Part shown: positions 10,140 to 20,398 of the stretch, piece by piece
How positions within the stretch are numbered: the first letter of the stretch is position 1
Layout of the letters: each line of letters starts with the position of its first letter
Origin: Cylindrotheca closterium
Lineage: Eukaryota; Bacillariophyta; Bacillariophyceae; Bacillariales; Bacillariaceae
Length of the DNA stretch: 64,000 nucleotides
Assembly: GCA_933822405.4 (NCBI GenBank)
Contig: CAKOGP040000369.1
Span: 1-64,000 of the forward strand
Direction: 5' to 3'
Notes under the pieces: model-generated
The model's input: only the letters and a program-made list of their open reading frames with translations
The model's database searches: none
What the model was told of the DNA's origin: nothing
Position numbers and translations under genes: made by a program

Positions 10140-10395
10140 GTACCGTCATTCATATGTAGTTTTCTGGTGTTTTGTAAAGCTGGAGTGGAGCATACTAAGA
10201 TGTCACTTATTGTTTTGTCTCGTTTCTAAACTATTTCTGTTGGCAGCATATATATGTCCGTTACGACATACTTATTCACAGACAAATGACTTGGCACTAG
10301 CATATATCATAGTTACTGACACCGAGTCTGAAGCACTACATTTATGACTTCAATCCATCAGCTTTATGCGCGGATGCACAATAACGCGTACTACG

Positions 10396-11265
10396 TTAGA
10401 GGTGAATGGCCATTCCAACTCCGAAAACCAGCAGGGAACCAAGTAGGATCAAGATCGAGGTCGTTGGTTGCACCATATACGCAGCACTTGTAGGGGTAGA
10501 TGATCCTCCAGCACAGGCAATAGTTTGCCATTCATTCCGAGCAACGTATCCGGGGCAATTAGATTCGACGCTAGTGATAAGGGTTTCGCAATCGGCGGTA
10601 CACTCGAGGTCTCCACATCCGACACCTGACTTGATTGAGAGTTCCAGCAATCCTTTCCACTGTATACATGTATCCGCTTTGTTAGAAACACGCTCAACAA
10701 CTTTTTCTGTACAATTTACATGAAAATCACGGATGGGGGTTTCTTGAAAGAAATCAATGGCTTCGGCCACACAATAGTCTGGGACCTTCGCAATGATGTC
10801 AATACAAGTGTCTGTACAGTTTTCATCGGTTTCGCTGAACAATCCCAGCTTCGGAATGCAGAATGCCCGAGCGTCTCCTTGAATGATAGAGCCCCACTCC
10901 TCGCAGGCTAGAGCCTTCTTCATTGCCTCTTCCACACTCAAAATTAGACAACCTTCATACTTGGGGAGGAAGCTACCGAACTGCTGCCCAATATCACAAT
11001 TGCCATTAATTCCCATAACGGCATCGGTACACAAAGAGTTGCAGCTAGTGCCATTTACTTCCAAAGATGGTCCGCAACAGTCACCAGAAGTGAGCTCGGT
11101 ATTGACAGCTTGCCATTCCGCGCATGTTGATGCAGTTGTGGCTGTGACTTGGGCAGCACTGCAGATTGCTTCATCAAAGGCTTTAGCTTGATGACCACAT
11201 AGGAAGACACCAGTGATGGCGAAGAAGCAGAGAAAGAAGGATGGTCGATCCATGATGAACATCAT
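10396..11265 (-). CDS. Secreted or GPI-anchored Cys-rich protein with three internal repeats
   Basis: ATG at 11263-11265, 289 residues. An N-terminal signal peptide (about 1-29, ending QAKA) and a C-terminal hydrophobic tail (last 20 residues, after a Ser/Thr-rich spacer) suggest export and a GPI anchor or tail anchor. Between them three related modules each begin C-x-E/Q-W, hold a C-x(3)-C pair followed by a hydrophobic helix of the D/L-I-x-x-V type, and close with a Cys 10-12 residues on. I do not recognise a named family. It is convergent with the urea-transporter-like gene, 256 bp apart. Function unknown; a cell-wall or surface role is a guess. Confidence 0.65.
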   Translation of the reverse strand: MMFIMDRPSFFLCFFAITGVFLCGHQAKAFDEAICSAAQVTATTASTCAEWQAVNTELTSGDCCGPSLEVNGTSCNSLCTDAVMGINGNCDIGQQFGSFLPKYEGCLILSVEEAMKKALACEEWGSIIQGDARAFCIPKLGLFSETDENCTDTCIDIIAKVPDYCVAEAIDFFQETPIRDFHVNCTEKVVERVSNKADTCIQWKGLLELSIKSGVGCGDLECTADCETLITSVESNCPGYVARNEWQTIACAGGSSTPTSAAYMVQPTTSILILLGSLLVFGVGMAIHL

Positions 11266-11640
11266 GGGTTGTACCGAGTATTTTGATTATGTTCTAACAA
11301 TAGGCGTATGCGGTAGTGTTGTGTATTGCGGTATATATTTGCATGACATGAGAGTTGTACCTACCGGTATACAGTAGGTTATAAACAGTTCTGAATATAT
11401 ACGATATATTGGGTGCTGGCTGGCGCTTTGAAAGTACGTTCGTTTGACAACTTCGAATCTCTCATTAAATATCGTAACATTTTTATCATTGCAGTTTTAA
11501 TTCTGCACCTACATATCGCGAGTACTCGCAAGGATACTAGCACTCTAGGCAACAAATTGCACTACAGGTAGAATGTCATTGAATTGAATTACATTAGCTG
11601 TCTTCATCAGTTCGCTTGTTTCCTAATCAATAATTACACT
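11266..11640. other. Intergenic, no gene seen
   Basis: 375 bp between two minus-strand genes, AT-rich, with one TACCGGTA at 11362-11369. Confidence 0.5.
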
Positions 11641-13419
11641 TTATTCGGGTGATTTTTCTCGGTTCTCTTGCCGTGAAAAGAATCTGCCAAGAGAAAAGCC
11701 ACCTGCAGCTTGCGGTGCCGTACCTACAGACGGCGAAATGGAGAGGCGCCTCGCCTCCAGCTCTCTTTTCCTGCGCCTCTTTTCCTCGAGGGAACGAGAA
11801 GAGAACGTAGAACCATCTGAGACGCTATGTCCCCCATCATCCTCTACACTTTCGTTTCCTTTGGGACTGCTTGCCCGCTCGTTTTGTTGCTTCTTTCGTT
11901 CTTTTGCGGGCCCATCATCCGTCGTATCATTTTCAGCCTCTTCTGACAGTCTCACGTCGACACCTCGGGAAGAAACTTTGGGGTCCACCTCATCTTTTGA
12001 GTCCAACTCATTGTTGGCGAATGACATGTCATCATCGCTAATGCTCAAGAAGCCACTTTTGTCGACATCCTCGACATCCTGTTCGTGGTCAGAGACTACG
12101 AGGGGTTCCGAATCCAAGGGTTGCGCTTCATTAATTTTTCGACAAGTCAGAATCATTCGGACCGATTGGTCCACTTCTGGAGATGCCAACATATGCATGG
12201 CCTCTGTGGAAGTTTCTTTCATGTCTGCAATCGAATAAGTGTGAATGACATTCACAGTCTTTGGGTCCAGCAACAAACACACGACTTCGGATCGTTTCTG
12301 CTTGACCTCTTGTACAATATCTTTTGACCATTTACGAACACCAGCTTCCCGAACCTTGAGATTGTTATAAATGGCTTCTTCGATAGTCAAGTCGGATGTC
12401 ACCGGCACCACGACATCTTTCGCACGCCCTGTCGTTTCATTCAGGACGCGAACTCTCATAGACAGCGCTGCATTGACTCCAGCGTCGGTATCTGCCAGAT
12501 ATCCCATACTGCCATGGAATGTGCTGTCAAGGGTGCTTTTGTTGGTTTTAATCTTAATATCCTCAAGATCCATTTCATCATCCGTTTCGTCCTTCAGCTT
12601 TTGTTCCGCCAGCAAGCGTTCTTTTTCTTCTGCCTTTAGTCGGACAGACTCTTCCTCTTGAGCTCTTACTTTGGATTCCGCTTCCGCTTGTAGTCTGGCA
12701 GCCTGGTCTGCTTCAGCACGAGCTCGCGCTGCTTCAATTTGCTCAAGTTTTCGTGTCTCTTCTTCGAGTGCTTGAATACGAGACGCTGCCTCTTCAGCTT
12801 TCCGCTTTGCCTCTGCTTCGGCTTGTTTTCTAGATTCTTCCTCCCATTCGGCTTGCAATCTTGCCGCTTCTTTAGCTTCCGCTTGTAATCTTGCTGCTTC
12901 TTCGAGCTCGTTTTGAATCCGCTCTTCTTCCAGCGCTCTTCTCTTGGCTTCTTCTGCTTCCTTTAATCGTTCAGCTTGTTCCATTTCTGCCTGTAGCCTG
13001 GCGTCTTCGATTTGCTTTAATCGTCGAGCTTCTTGAGCTTCATGCTCTGCCCTTGTCTTGGCTTCCGCCTCCGTTTCCCTACGAATTCGTTCCTTTTCTT
13101 GAGTTTGCATTTCAGATTGTTTCAGAGCTAGCTCTGCTTCGGCTTGAGCCATCATCTTTTTACGCTGCTCTTCTTCCCGTGTACGTGAATATATTTGGAG
13201 AACATCCTTCGTTGTAGACTTGGCCTCGGATTTGGTGATGTCGCTCAGCGTATTAGCGTCCTCTCCTCGATGATTCTTCGATTCCACTAGACCAAAGTAT
13301 GTCAGAAAAACAATGACTCCAAAGATCATTTCGGATAATAGAAAGCCTGAAGTGTCCTCCATCATGAATGATAGGATGCAAGCTAGAACAATGCATGTTG
13401 GAAAGGAAATTGCTGTCAT
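11641..13419 (-). CDS. Membrane-anchored coiled-coil protein
   Basis: ATG at 13417-13419, 592 residues. Two hydrophobic segments lie at about 5-17 and 27-44. Residues ~75-285 form one long charged coiled coil rich in E-A-E, A-A-R-L-Q-A-E and E-E-A-K-R heptads. A folded segment at about 315-425 begins MRVRVLNETTG and resembles a ubiquitin-like or RA-type strand order, although no family is identified. The rest is acidic and disordered, ending with the motif EEKRRRKRELEARRLS and about 30 more residues. Nearly the same motif closes the next minus-strand gene upstream (13958-16228), from which it is separated by 538 bp. Function unknown; a scaffold on an internal membrane is plausible. Confidence 0.65.
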   Translation of the reverse strand: MTAISFPTCIVLACILSFMMEDTSGFLLSEMIFGVIVFLTYFGLVESKNHRGEDANTLSDITKSEAKSTTKDVLQIYSRTREEEQRKKMMAQAEAELALKQSEMQTQEKERIRRETEAEAKTRAEHEAQEARRLKQIEDARLQAEMEQAERLKEAEEAKRRALEEERIQNELEEAARLQAEAKEAARLQAEWEEESRKQAEAEAKRKAEEAASRIQALEEETRKLEQIEAARARAEADQAARLQAEAESKVRAQEEESVRLKAEEKERLLAEQKLKDETDDEMDLEDIKIKTNKSTLDSTFHGSMGYLADTDAGVNAALSMRVRVLNETTGRAKDVVVPVTSDLTIEEAIYNNLKVREAGVRKWSKDIVQEVKQKRSEVVCLLLDPKTVNVIHTYSIADMKETSTEAMHMLASPEVDQSVRMILTCRKINEAQPLDSEPLVVSDHEQDVEDVDKSGFLSISDDDMSFANNELDSKDEVDPKVSSRGVDVRLSEEAENDTTDDGPAKERKKQQNERASSPKGNESVEDDGGHSVSDGSTFSSRSLEEKRRRKRELEARRLSISPSVGTAPQAAGGFSLGRFFSRQENREKSPE

Positions 13420-13957
13420 TGTGCTGGACGATTGCTGTCAATCTGATCTGACGTATGCTTTTATGAATAAGATATGGGAAGATTTTTAGAAGGCTCACTG
13501 TGCACGGGTTCAGTCGTAAAAAGTGCCAATCTAATGAATTTTAGATGAGATGGCAAAGCAAGCTGAACGGATGCTTTTGTTGCAAATCGTGTCCTTCACT
13601 TCTTATCGTGGTGTGTTCTCGTGGTATATTGAATATACTTTTGTCCAACTAACACCCAACACCGTTATCATTTGTTATTACACGTGCGATCGCCATTTTC
13701 TACATCACGCACAGAATACTGGGCAAGCGCAAGCAAGCCGATCCACCAAATCTCCCCCACCAACCGGTTTGTAACTGTCATTTTTTGACGTACTATATTA
13801 TCCAAATCATGAACAATAATAATTGCAAGTTTTGCAATAATCCACCATATGCATGTAAACCCGCTATTATCATAGGATACCCTTGCTACAGTACTGTCGA
13901 TATACCGTATATCTGCGCGCTAGTTCTATACATTACAGTTATGAATAGCTAATGGGT
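13420..13957. other. Intergenic, no gene seen
   Basis: 538 bp, no supportable reading frame and no motif that can be named. Confidence 0.5.
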
Positions 13958-16228
13958 CTAGTTTTGAGGAGTGGGCCGCTTCTGACTGCTGAGACTCGCT
14001 CGCAAATTTTCCAACTCTCGCTTCTTTCGCCGCTTTTCGGTGAGGGATTGACTAACTGGTGCTGGAGCTTCGCCAGTGGTGGAAGGAGTTTTGTAGTTTG
14101 CCAATGACATCCGCAAGCCCTCCAAGTTGCGATTCTTTTTGCGGATCTCTTGTATTAAAGAGTCGGTCATTTCCCGTTCGGACTCTGTTTCACTATTTCC
14201 ATCGTTGGGAGCAGCTTCATTTCGTAGGTTTCGTCGCTCTTGCTGCATCATTCCCATAATTTCACGCAATGCGACAATCATTTCATCCTTCTCATTCACA
14301 ATTCCATGCATGATTGCCATGGCTTTCTTCGCTTCGTCCAATTCCGCTGCCAGCTTCTGGTATTCCTCACGGGGCACATTGTCTTGTCGTTCTTCTTCGC
14401 CTTGTCGCTGCATGGATGCAAAGTGGGCTGGCGGAACGGATGATGGCATTGTCATCGAATTGCCACCTGCTGGCAAGAACGTTGATATCTCATTGATGGC
14501 AGTATTGTATTCGTCAAAGGCTTGGTCCAGATTGGACCAGCATGATCTGATAACAGGTAGTGTACTACTACCCACACTTTGAAGTGACGACGAGCGATAA
14601 TGAGTAGCTGTTTCATCATTTGAGCCAAGAACGGGATGCTGCTCCAATCTACCATTCGTCTCCGATGACGCAGTGTAATAGACATCCAACGCTTGATTGA
14701 TTTGGTTCCAATTCGATTCCTGTGAGCTAGTCGTCTGTGGGACATCAGGCGGAGGCATACTTGGTGGTGGCGGTAGCTCGTTGTCGTCTCGTGGTACGGT
14801 AGCCGGCATCATCAAAGCCATTTTTGTTTCGTCATCATAGCTCTTTGGCTCGTCACCTCCTGACTTGGGTGGCGATGCCAACAGCATTGCTTCGGCCTCA
14901 TAATGATCAATCGAGCTGGCAACGACACTAACACGCGGCTCATTTTCCCAAACTTCATTGGTAGCCGAATCTTCTTCTCCGAAACTGCGTTTTGGCTCGT
15001 CTTCCCATACGTCATTTTGAACATCCTGTTCATCTTCCACGTTGATAATCATGGAGGGTGGTAATGGCTTATTCGACGACATGGTGGCCGCAGTTGCTGC
15101 AGCAGTCGCAGCCACAGCCGACGGAAATTGTTTTCCATCATCCGAGTCCGATAGGCTCTCTTCAATGTCAACAAGAGAGATGGCATTCTCCGGAGAGGAG
15201 CCAAGACGTGAGCTATCGTCATTCTTGAAACTGTTTGCCGCTCTGTCTTGGATTGTCACCAGTTCTGGTTCGACTTTGCTATCCTCGTCAGTTGTCTTGG
15301 TTTCAATAACGGGCTCGTTGTCCATTTCTACGCTAGAAGATGACGACGGGTCTGCTTCCTTTTCCGTTTGTAACCGTCCATCCTCTTCTTCTTGAAGCGA
15401 CATGGCCAGAGCTTGTTGCATCATGGCCATCTCGTCCTTGTAGTCATCGTCTGCTTCTATTTGTGAAAGCGCAGGAGCTGCTGCAACGTCACTAGTCTCT
15501 ACAGAGTCCTCCTCGACTGTAGTCGCTTCCCGCTGCTCTTCATTTTGCTGTAGCTGGGCTTGACGCGTCTGTTCTTCTTGCAAACTAATTTGCAGAGCCA
15601 TGGCCAGTTCTGGATCCATGCTAGGATCAAAAGTATCAATCATACCCCCACCGCTGGTCTCGCCGGCAAAACCATTTGTAGTTCCAAAGGTGGAGGTTGC
15701 CGAGAGGAATTCCGACGGAACAGTCCCCTTTGGAATATTAATCATCCGTGAATCTTCCGAATTGTTCTGAATCAAAAGTTCTAGCTTGTCTTGATTCGGT
15801 TCATCACCAAGAGTGACGATTTGGAGAGACACATTATTCTTCCGCAAACTTTTCGACAATTTTGGAAAACTCTTGTGATCCATAATTGGAGATCCCACAA
15901 ACAAAATGATACGTTGGGACCCAACTTTGTTTCGTCGATGCTTCAGTGCCATAAAGGCAACTTGAAGAGAATTTTCAATTTCGAATTCACCAGTATATTT
16001 ACGTCGACTCGATTTTACTGCTTCAAAGAGTTGTCCAATATTGTTTGTCGTCGAAACCAAGACTGATGTCCCTGCCATGACCCCGACGGTATTTTCGGGA
16101 CTACTCGTCGTAATATCTGCAATCAGCCATCTCGCTGCGTCCTGTTGCGCTTCATACCGAGTGGGTATATAATCCCCATTGCGCATATACTCGGAAGGAT
16201 CCAAAATGACAATGCAAGACTCTGGCAT
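13958..16228 (-). CDS. Rpn10/PSMD4-like VWA-UIM protein with a long C-terminal extension
   Basis: ATG at 16226-16228, 756 residues. Residues 1-185 match the von Willebrand A domain of proteasome subunit Rpn10: N-terminal D-x-S-E-Y-M-R-N-G-D-Y, PENTVGVM, ALKHRRNK and QRIILFVGSP are all present. Two ubiquitin-interacting motifs follow, near 203-220 (LAMALQISLQEE) and 265-282 (MMQQALAMSLQEE). Rpn10 docks in the 19S regulatory particle and hands over polyubiquitylated substrates. Canonical Rpn10 is about 350-420 residues; here about 470 residues of acidic, Ser/Pro-rich disordered sequence follow, then a short coiled coil (~620-700) and the tail motif EKRRKKRELE. This may be a second, specialised copy rather than the housekeeping subunit; the window cannot decide. 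Confidence 0.8.
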   Translation of the reverse strand: MPESCIVILDPSEYMRNGDYIPTRYEAQQDAARWLIADITTSSPENTVGVMAGTSVLVSTTNNIGQLFEAVKSSRRKYTGEFEIENSLQVAFMALKHRRNKVGSQRIILFVGSPIMDHKSFPKLSKSLRKNNVSLQIVTLGDEPNQDKLELLIQNNSEDSRMINIPKGTVPSEFLSATSTFGTTNGFAGETSGGGMIDTFDPSMDPELAMALQISLQEEQTRQAQLQQNEEQREATTVEEDSVETSDVAAAPALSQIEADDDYKDEMAMMQQALAMSLQEEEDGRLQTEKEADPSSSSSVEMDNEPVIETKTTDEDSKVEPELVTIQDRAANSFKNDDSSRLGSSPENAISLVDIEESLSDSDDGKQFPSAVAATAAATAATMSSNKPLPPSMIINVEDEQDVQNDVWEDEPKRSFGEEDSATNEVWENEPRVSVVASSIDHYEAEAMLLASPPKSGGDEPKSYDDETKMALMMPATVPRDDNELPPPPSMPPPDVPQTTSSQESNWNQINQALDVYYTASSETNGRLEQHPVLGSNDETATHYRSSSLQSVGSSTLPVIRSCWSNLDQAFDEYNTAINEISTFLPAGGNSMTMPSSVPPAHFASMQRQGEEERQDNVPREEYQKLAAELDEAKKAMAIMHGIVNEKDEMIVALREIMGMMQQERRNLRNEAAPNDGNSETESEREMTDSLIQEIRKKNRNLEGLRMSLANYKTPSTTGEAPAPVSQSLTEKRRKKRELENLRASLSSQKRPTPQN

Positions 16229-16837
16229 CCTTTCTTCAGATTGTAGAATTCACGTCAAGGTTGAGGTTTTTCCGGTGAATACCAGCCAGGAATTTCCTGA
16301 TCGTTGGTTTTTTAAAGTTGTTTGATGTCTGAAGGTAATTTGAAACAGACAAACCTGTGGCTGCTTCAGTTATGTCTTCGATAGTTGGTTTTCAATGGCC
16401 TTTGATAGACAGTCTATGCTCAAGCACAAAAAGGATGATGATATGATAGATAGATGGAGACCAGCCTTTTCTTAATTTTCCCAGCTGAATTTGGAACTTG
16501 GCGATTGATTGGCATCATTGAATGACCCGCGAAAATCGCACAGGCAGGCACGCCGGTAATTTTGGCGAAATCAACGAATGGAACCGTAGAAATATCGTAC
16601 AAGTCTACGTGCTTCCGATTCACAAAATCGATCGCCAGACCGAGGACACGTGCTATAGATTCAATGATTCATTCATGTCGAAAGAGAGAATAGGAAAGAG
16701 TAATAGTGTTTCATGAAATTGCAATGGATGTACCAGGTACTGCCTGCTGGTACCAACAACTAATGCTGCTGCATGCAAATCCAATAAATTGCTCGTCGTA
16801 ATTAGTGCATAACAAAAATGACTATTATCGTTTGATT
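16229..16837. other. Intergenic, no gene seen
   Basis: 609 bp between two minus-strand genes, with no supportable reading frame or RNA gene. Confidence 0.5.
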
Positions 16838-18664
16838 CTAAATGGGTCGACTGATCCCCATTTGTCGTGTAGCTCCCTCCTTGGGCAACCAATCGACCAA
16901 CGTCCATCCAATCTTGTCAAACCACTGTTGTATGGCATTCTCGTCGTGAGATTGTTCCAGGGGAACTTCCAATAAGCGGTCCGCAAAACAAAAGGCAAGC
17001 GATTCACTGTGTGGTGGTGATTGAGAATGGGACGTCGACCCTGTTTCCCCGCCTTTCTGTATCCGACGATTCTCTGACGAAAACAGATTCTGGCAAATAG
17101 TCAATAGTTGCGCTGGTATGTCGGGTTCGAGGTAAAGAAAGAGAGCTTCTGATATCACAATCGTATACCATTCGTTGGCACCTAACGATGAGTCGTCACT
17201 TGTAGCATCCGTGTTCTCCTGCACAAGATATTCCATCGCCAAACGAAAGTTATCAGGCTGATTCAAGTCCAAGCCTATGCATTGCAAATCGGCCACTTTC
17301 ATTCCTTTCGTTTCTTGAATAGAGGCGGTAGTGCTAGTAATGTCACTATTGTTGTTCTCATGCGTCGTGCCCGATGACGATTGGTCATTCTTCAGAGTGT
17401 CATTCTTCAGAGGCTTGCCTTGTTCCCATTGATGAAACGGAATCGGAGCATTCCACAGTCCTCGTCGGTTCAATAGCCATCGTTTGGATTCCATGACTGG
17501 AGGAAGATCGAATTCCCAAACTTGATCCACCCGACCTTGCTGAAGTAGACGAACGGAACGAGTGTCGTATCCGGCTCCCAAAATAACCAAGCGTATCTTA
17601 TTGGGCCTTGGAGTTTCTCGAATCATCATCTTAGGATGATGCTGCTCCTTCCGCTGCTGCAGTAAATAATCTTCTTGTTTGGCTTCTTCTTCCCATATGC
17701 GCATCCGCCGATCGATCATGTGATCGACAGCTCGATTCAAATAGGCTGTTCGCAATTCGATATTGGCATGAAACCAGCGTGGGAAGAGAAACGATGGAAT
17801 AATGGCAAGGATCCATCGAGTAGTAGGAGGCAGTAGGCGATACGACCACCAATCGGACTTATTGGGTAGACGCGATACGGAAGAAGTTGTAGGTATCGTG
17901 TCTGTTGCTTCATCATTACCATCACGGTTGCTTTTATCCACATTCGGATTGGATATCACCTTTCCTTCGTAGACTGGCGACGTTGGATCCAGTGATGAGA
18001 TGACCTTGTTCCATAGGACGCGAAGATTGACAAAGAGTTCCTTCGGAGGAGGAGGAGGAGGTGGTGGTGGTGGTAGTGCGGGAGATCCTTTTGATTTCGT
18101 CAGACAATGAGAGAAGAATCGAGTTTCCACCCAGTCTTGCCAATGAAGTATTGGAATCAACTTGCCATGCCATTTCCAGACCGCTCGTTTGACCTTTGTT
18201 TGGAACTTTGATCGTAGGGATAGTAGACGTGATGTAATGTAGGTAGGCTTCGTGGTATTCTTCTTCTCCACCCTGTCTCGTCCTTTTACCCCAAGAATCT
18301 TGTACGTATCATGAGCTTCAGATGATGATGAAGGCATGAAAGTATGATTCGAAGGTTCGGCTGTTATGATCGGAGATGAACGCTGACCAGATATCTGATC
18401 ATGTGAGCTTTCACCACCTTTGTTGTTTGAGGGTGAGGACGATTCCACACCCAACTCCATATTATTGCCAGGTATAGGTGGCACGTTTTGTGACTGGCTG
18501 ACAGACATTACGGCGGTGGTTTCATCCGTACCGGTATGATTGGATTCAGCAAACGATGATGTTCCTGCTAATAAAAGCAACAAAACCAAGATCCAGCTAA
18601 GCTGACGAGACAGTCTTTTTGGAATGACCAGTTTCAAATACAGTGACTTTTGTTTCAATGACAT
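16838..18664 (-). CDS. Leucine carboxyl methyltransferase-like (PPM1/LCMT fold) protein with N-terminal signal/anchor
   Basis: ATG at 18662-18664, 608 residues. A hydrophobic helix at about 23-40 marks a signal peptide or anchor. Residues 45-260 are low complexity and include a polyproline run (near 200-210). The catalytic part starts near 290 with FHANIELRTAYLNRAVD and carries the SAM-binding strand LVILGAGYDTRSVRL, the acidic strand VWEFDLPPVMESKR, and ISEALFLYL, all typical of the PF04072 family. That family includes LCMT1, which methylates the C-terminal Leu of PP2A, and tRNA wybutosine enzymes. A secretory or membrane location would be odd for a PP2A enzyme, so the substrate is open. It ends close to the family's usual C-terminal end (GWTLVDWLPKEG). 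Confidence 0.7.
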   Translation of the reverse strand: MSLKQKSLYLKLVIPKRLSRQLSWILVLLLLLAGTSSFAESNHTGTDETTAVMSVSQSQNVPPIPGNNMELGVESSSPSNNKGGESSHDQISGQRSSPIITAEPSNHTFMPSSSSEAHDTYKILGVKGRDRVEKKNTTKPTYITSRLLSLRSKFQTKVKRAVWKWHGKLIPILHWQDWVETRFFSHCLTKSKGSPALPPPPPPPPPPKELFVNLRVLWNKVISSLDPTSPVYEGKVISNPNVDKSNRDGNDEATDTIPTTSSVSRLPNKSDWWSYRLLPPTTRWILAIIPSFLFPRWFHANIELRTAYLNRAVDHMIDRRMRIWEEEAKQEDYLLQQRKEQHHPKMMIRETPRPNKIRLVILGAGYDTRSVRLLQQGRVDQVWEFDLPPVMESKRWLLNRRGLWNAPIPFHQWEQGKPLKNDTLKNDQSSSGTTHENNNSDITSTTASIQETKGMKVADLQCIGLDLNQPDNFRLAMEYLVQENTDATSDDSSLGANEWYTIVISEALFLYLEPDIPAQLLTICQNLFSSENRRIQKGGETGSTSHSQSPPHSESLAFCFADRLLEVPLEQSHDENAIQQWFDKIGWTLVDWLPKEGATRQMGISRPI

Positions 18665-20398
18665 AGGAGTTTAGTTTGTCGTCATGTTGTTGCGGCAGCG
18701 ATCAACGAAAGATACAGTATAGATATCGGTATGCGATGTGGCGATGATAATGATGTACTGTACTATATGTAGTATTGGGGGAGACATTTATTTCAATGTA
18801 TACATGGGGGAGCCAACAAAGGGGGACTTGTTTGCAAAATTGAAACTGAAAAATAAATCATCATCGCAGCATCGATATCAGCATCAGCATCAGCATCAGC
18901 ATCAGCATCAGCATCAGCATCAGCATCAGCATCAGCATCAGCATCAGCATCAGCATCAGCATCAGCATCAGCACCATCGACATCATCATCATCATCATGA
19001 TCGTCAACCAGCGGCATCCGTTACTTCAGGCACACGGTTCAAAAGCACTTTAGTTGACGTGCAGCTTAATACTTATTACTCTTTCGACTGCGTCCACATC
19101 TACCTACTCTCGGTCAGGTCAATGAGCAACTACTGAATGAATGAGCCCTGCTATAATATATATTGAGGCGTGACGACAACATCGGACGATGATGCGTAAT
19201 ATAACAATAGGATGATTACAGCACCAGATGATGTATCTGTTGCATCGAAGTAGCATTGCCACAATCCAAGCCCTGTTGGACCTGACACTGGCATTGCAAA
19301 AGTAAGAAGATGATGAAATCGAGAGTGATGAACACAGAGCGCATTATATTCATTACACAGAAGACTACCGGTAGTTATTACCGATGAATACAAATTTATT
19401 AAAAATATCGCGGTGACAGGCTATCGACTGATTCCATTACGGAGAATCAAGACCAACTTCTCTCAGTGCACCAAAAGGATGAGCTGAAGTATTTCATTAC
19501 GAAGGAGACAAGGATTTTTTGATCTTGCAGTCCTCTGGAGGTGCACGAATTTGGCCACCAATAAAGTCACTTTCATGAACGAGATCAGAGTGCATAATGG
19601 ATGTCGATTGATGTGTCATCAGTTGAGCCAGGCCTGCAAAAAAGCCACATCTTCCAACATGGTGATGGTAGATGAGAACGCAAATCATATGTTGAACTGA
19701 TATTATATTTCCTACTCCGCTTTGTATCTTGACGAGACTACTAGTGTACTCTTGGGTTTCGTCTACCGTATATAAATCAGCAATCAATTTGATCATGGCG
19801 TGACTAGACTAATAATGCTATGCATGAATGAAGGACAACTCGTTTCGAGTGGAGCCCTTGCATGAATGAAGGACGACTTGATTCGATTGGAGCCCTTCTT
19901 CAAACACATGGAGAATTATGAATCACATGCTACCGTATTAATGATGCTTTGGTATGGCTGGAGCACAATGGCAAGAGAGCATAATAACACATTGAACTGG
20001 TACTATATCGTTTTGCACAAGCCCCAAGCGTTCTTCTTGAGTCGGAAAGTATTCCGGAACACGTGCCAGTCAGCAACGGTTGGTTCCCGGATGCCGATTT
20101 TTTTCAAACTTTTGGATTTTGAACGCAATTTTACGATTAGTGCCAGCGCGCTTGTACGGAAGGTATTTTTAGCCTGAATACTTAGACCATTTGAATCTTT
20201 ATATATCCTCATTTTGAATAAATCAATTAGACATTTTGCTGTCGCTAGGACAGTAGAATACCCGTTGGCCCGTCACAAGTTGACAGTATTTGGAGGCTGT
20301 CCGTTTTTATCAATATCTGTAGATTGAAGACCATTCCAATTTGCAATCTCCTTCCAGCCATTCTAATATTTACAACACAAAATTACAATAAATTCAAT
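18665..20398. other. Long intergenic stretch with microsatellites
   Basis: No convincing gene in 1.7 kb. It holds the hexanucleotide array at 18878-18973 followed by a CAT run (18977-19000), and two TACCGGTA sites (18529 lies just inside the gene before it, 19366 here). An open frame at 19497-19796 (minus) has a His/Cys-containing middle but no recognisable domain; it could be an exon remnant. Confidence 0.45.
18878..18973. repeat. (GCATCA)n hexanucleotide microsatellite
   Basis: About 16 near-perfect copies of GCATCA/CAGCAT. All frames through it are open, which creates spurious His/Gln or Ala/Asp repeat reading frames on both strands. It lies upstream of the LCMT-like gene start. Confidence 0.95.

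Noticed and set aside
18738..19136. Open frame with a long Gln/His repeat, and its antisense Ala/Asp counterpart
   Set aside because: Both are created by the GCATCA microsatellite and have no other content.
19497..19796. 99-codon minus-strand frame with a His-rich middle
   Set aside because: No domain, no start context and repetitive surroundings; left as a possible exon remnant only.
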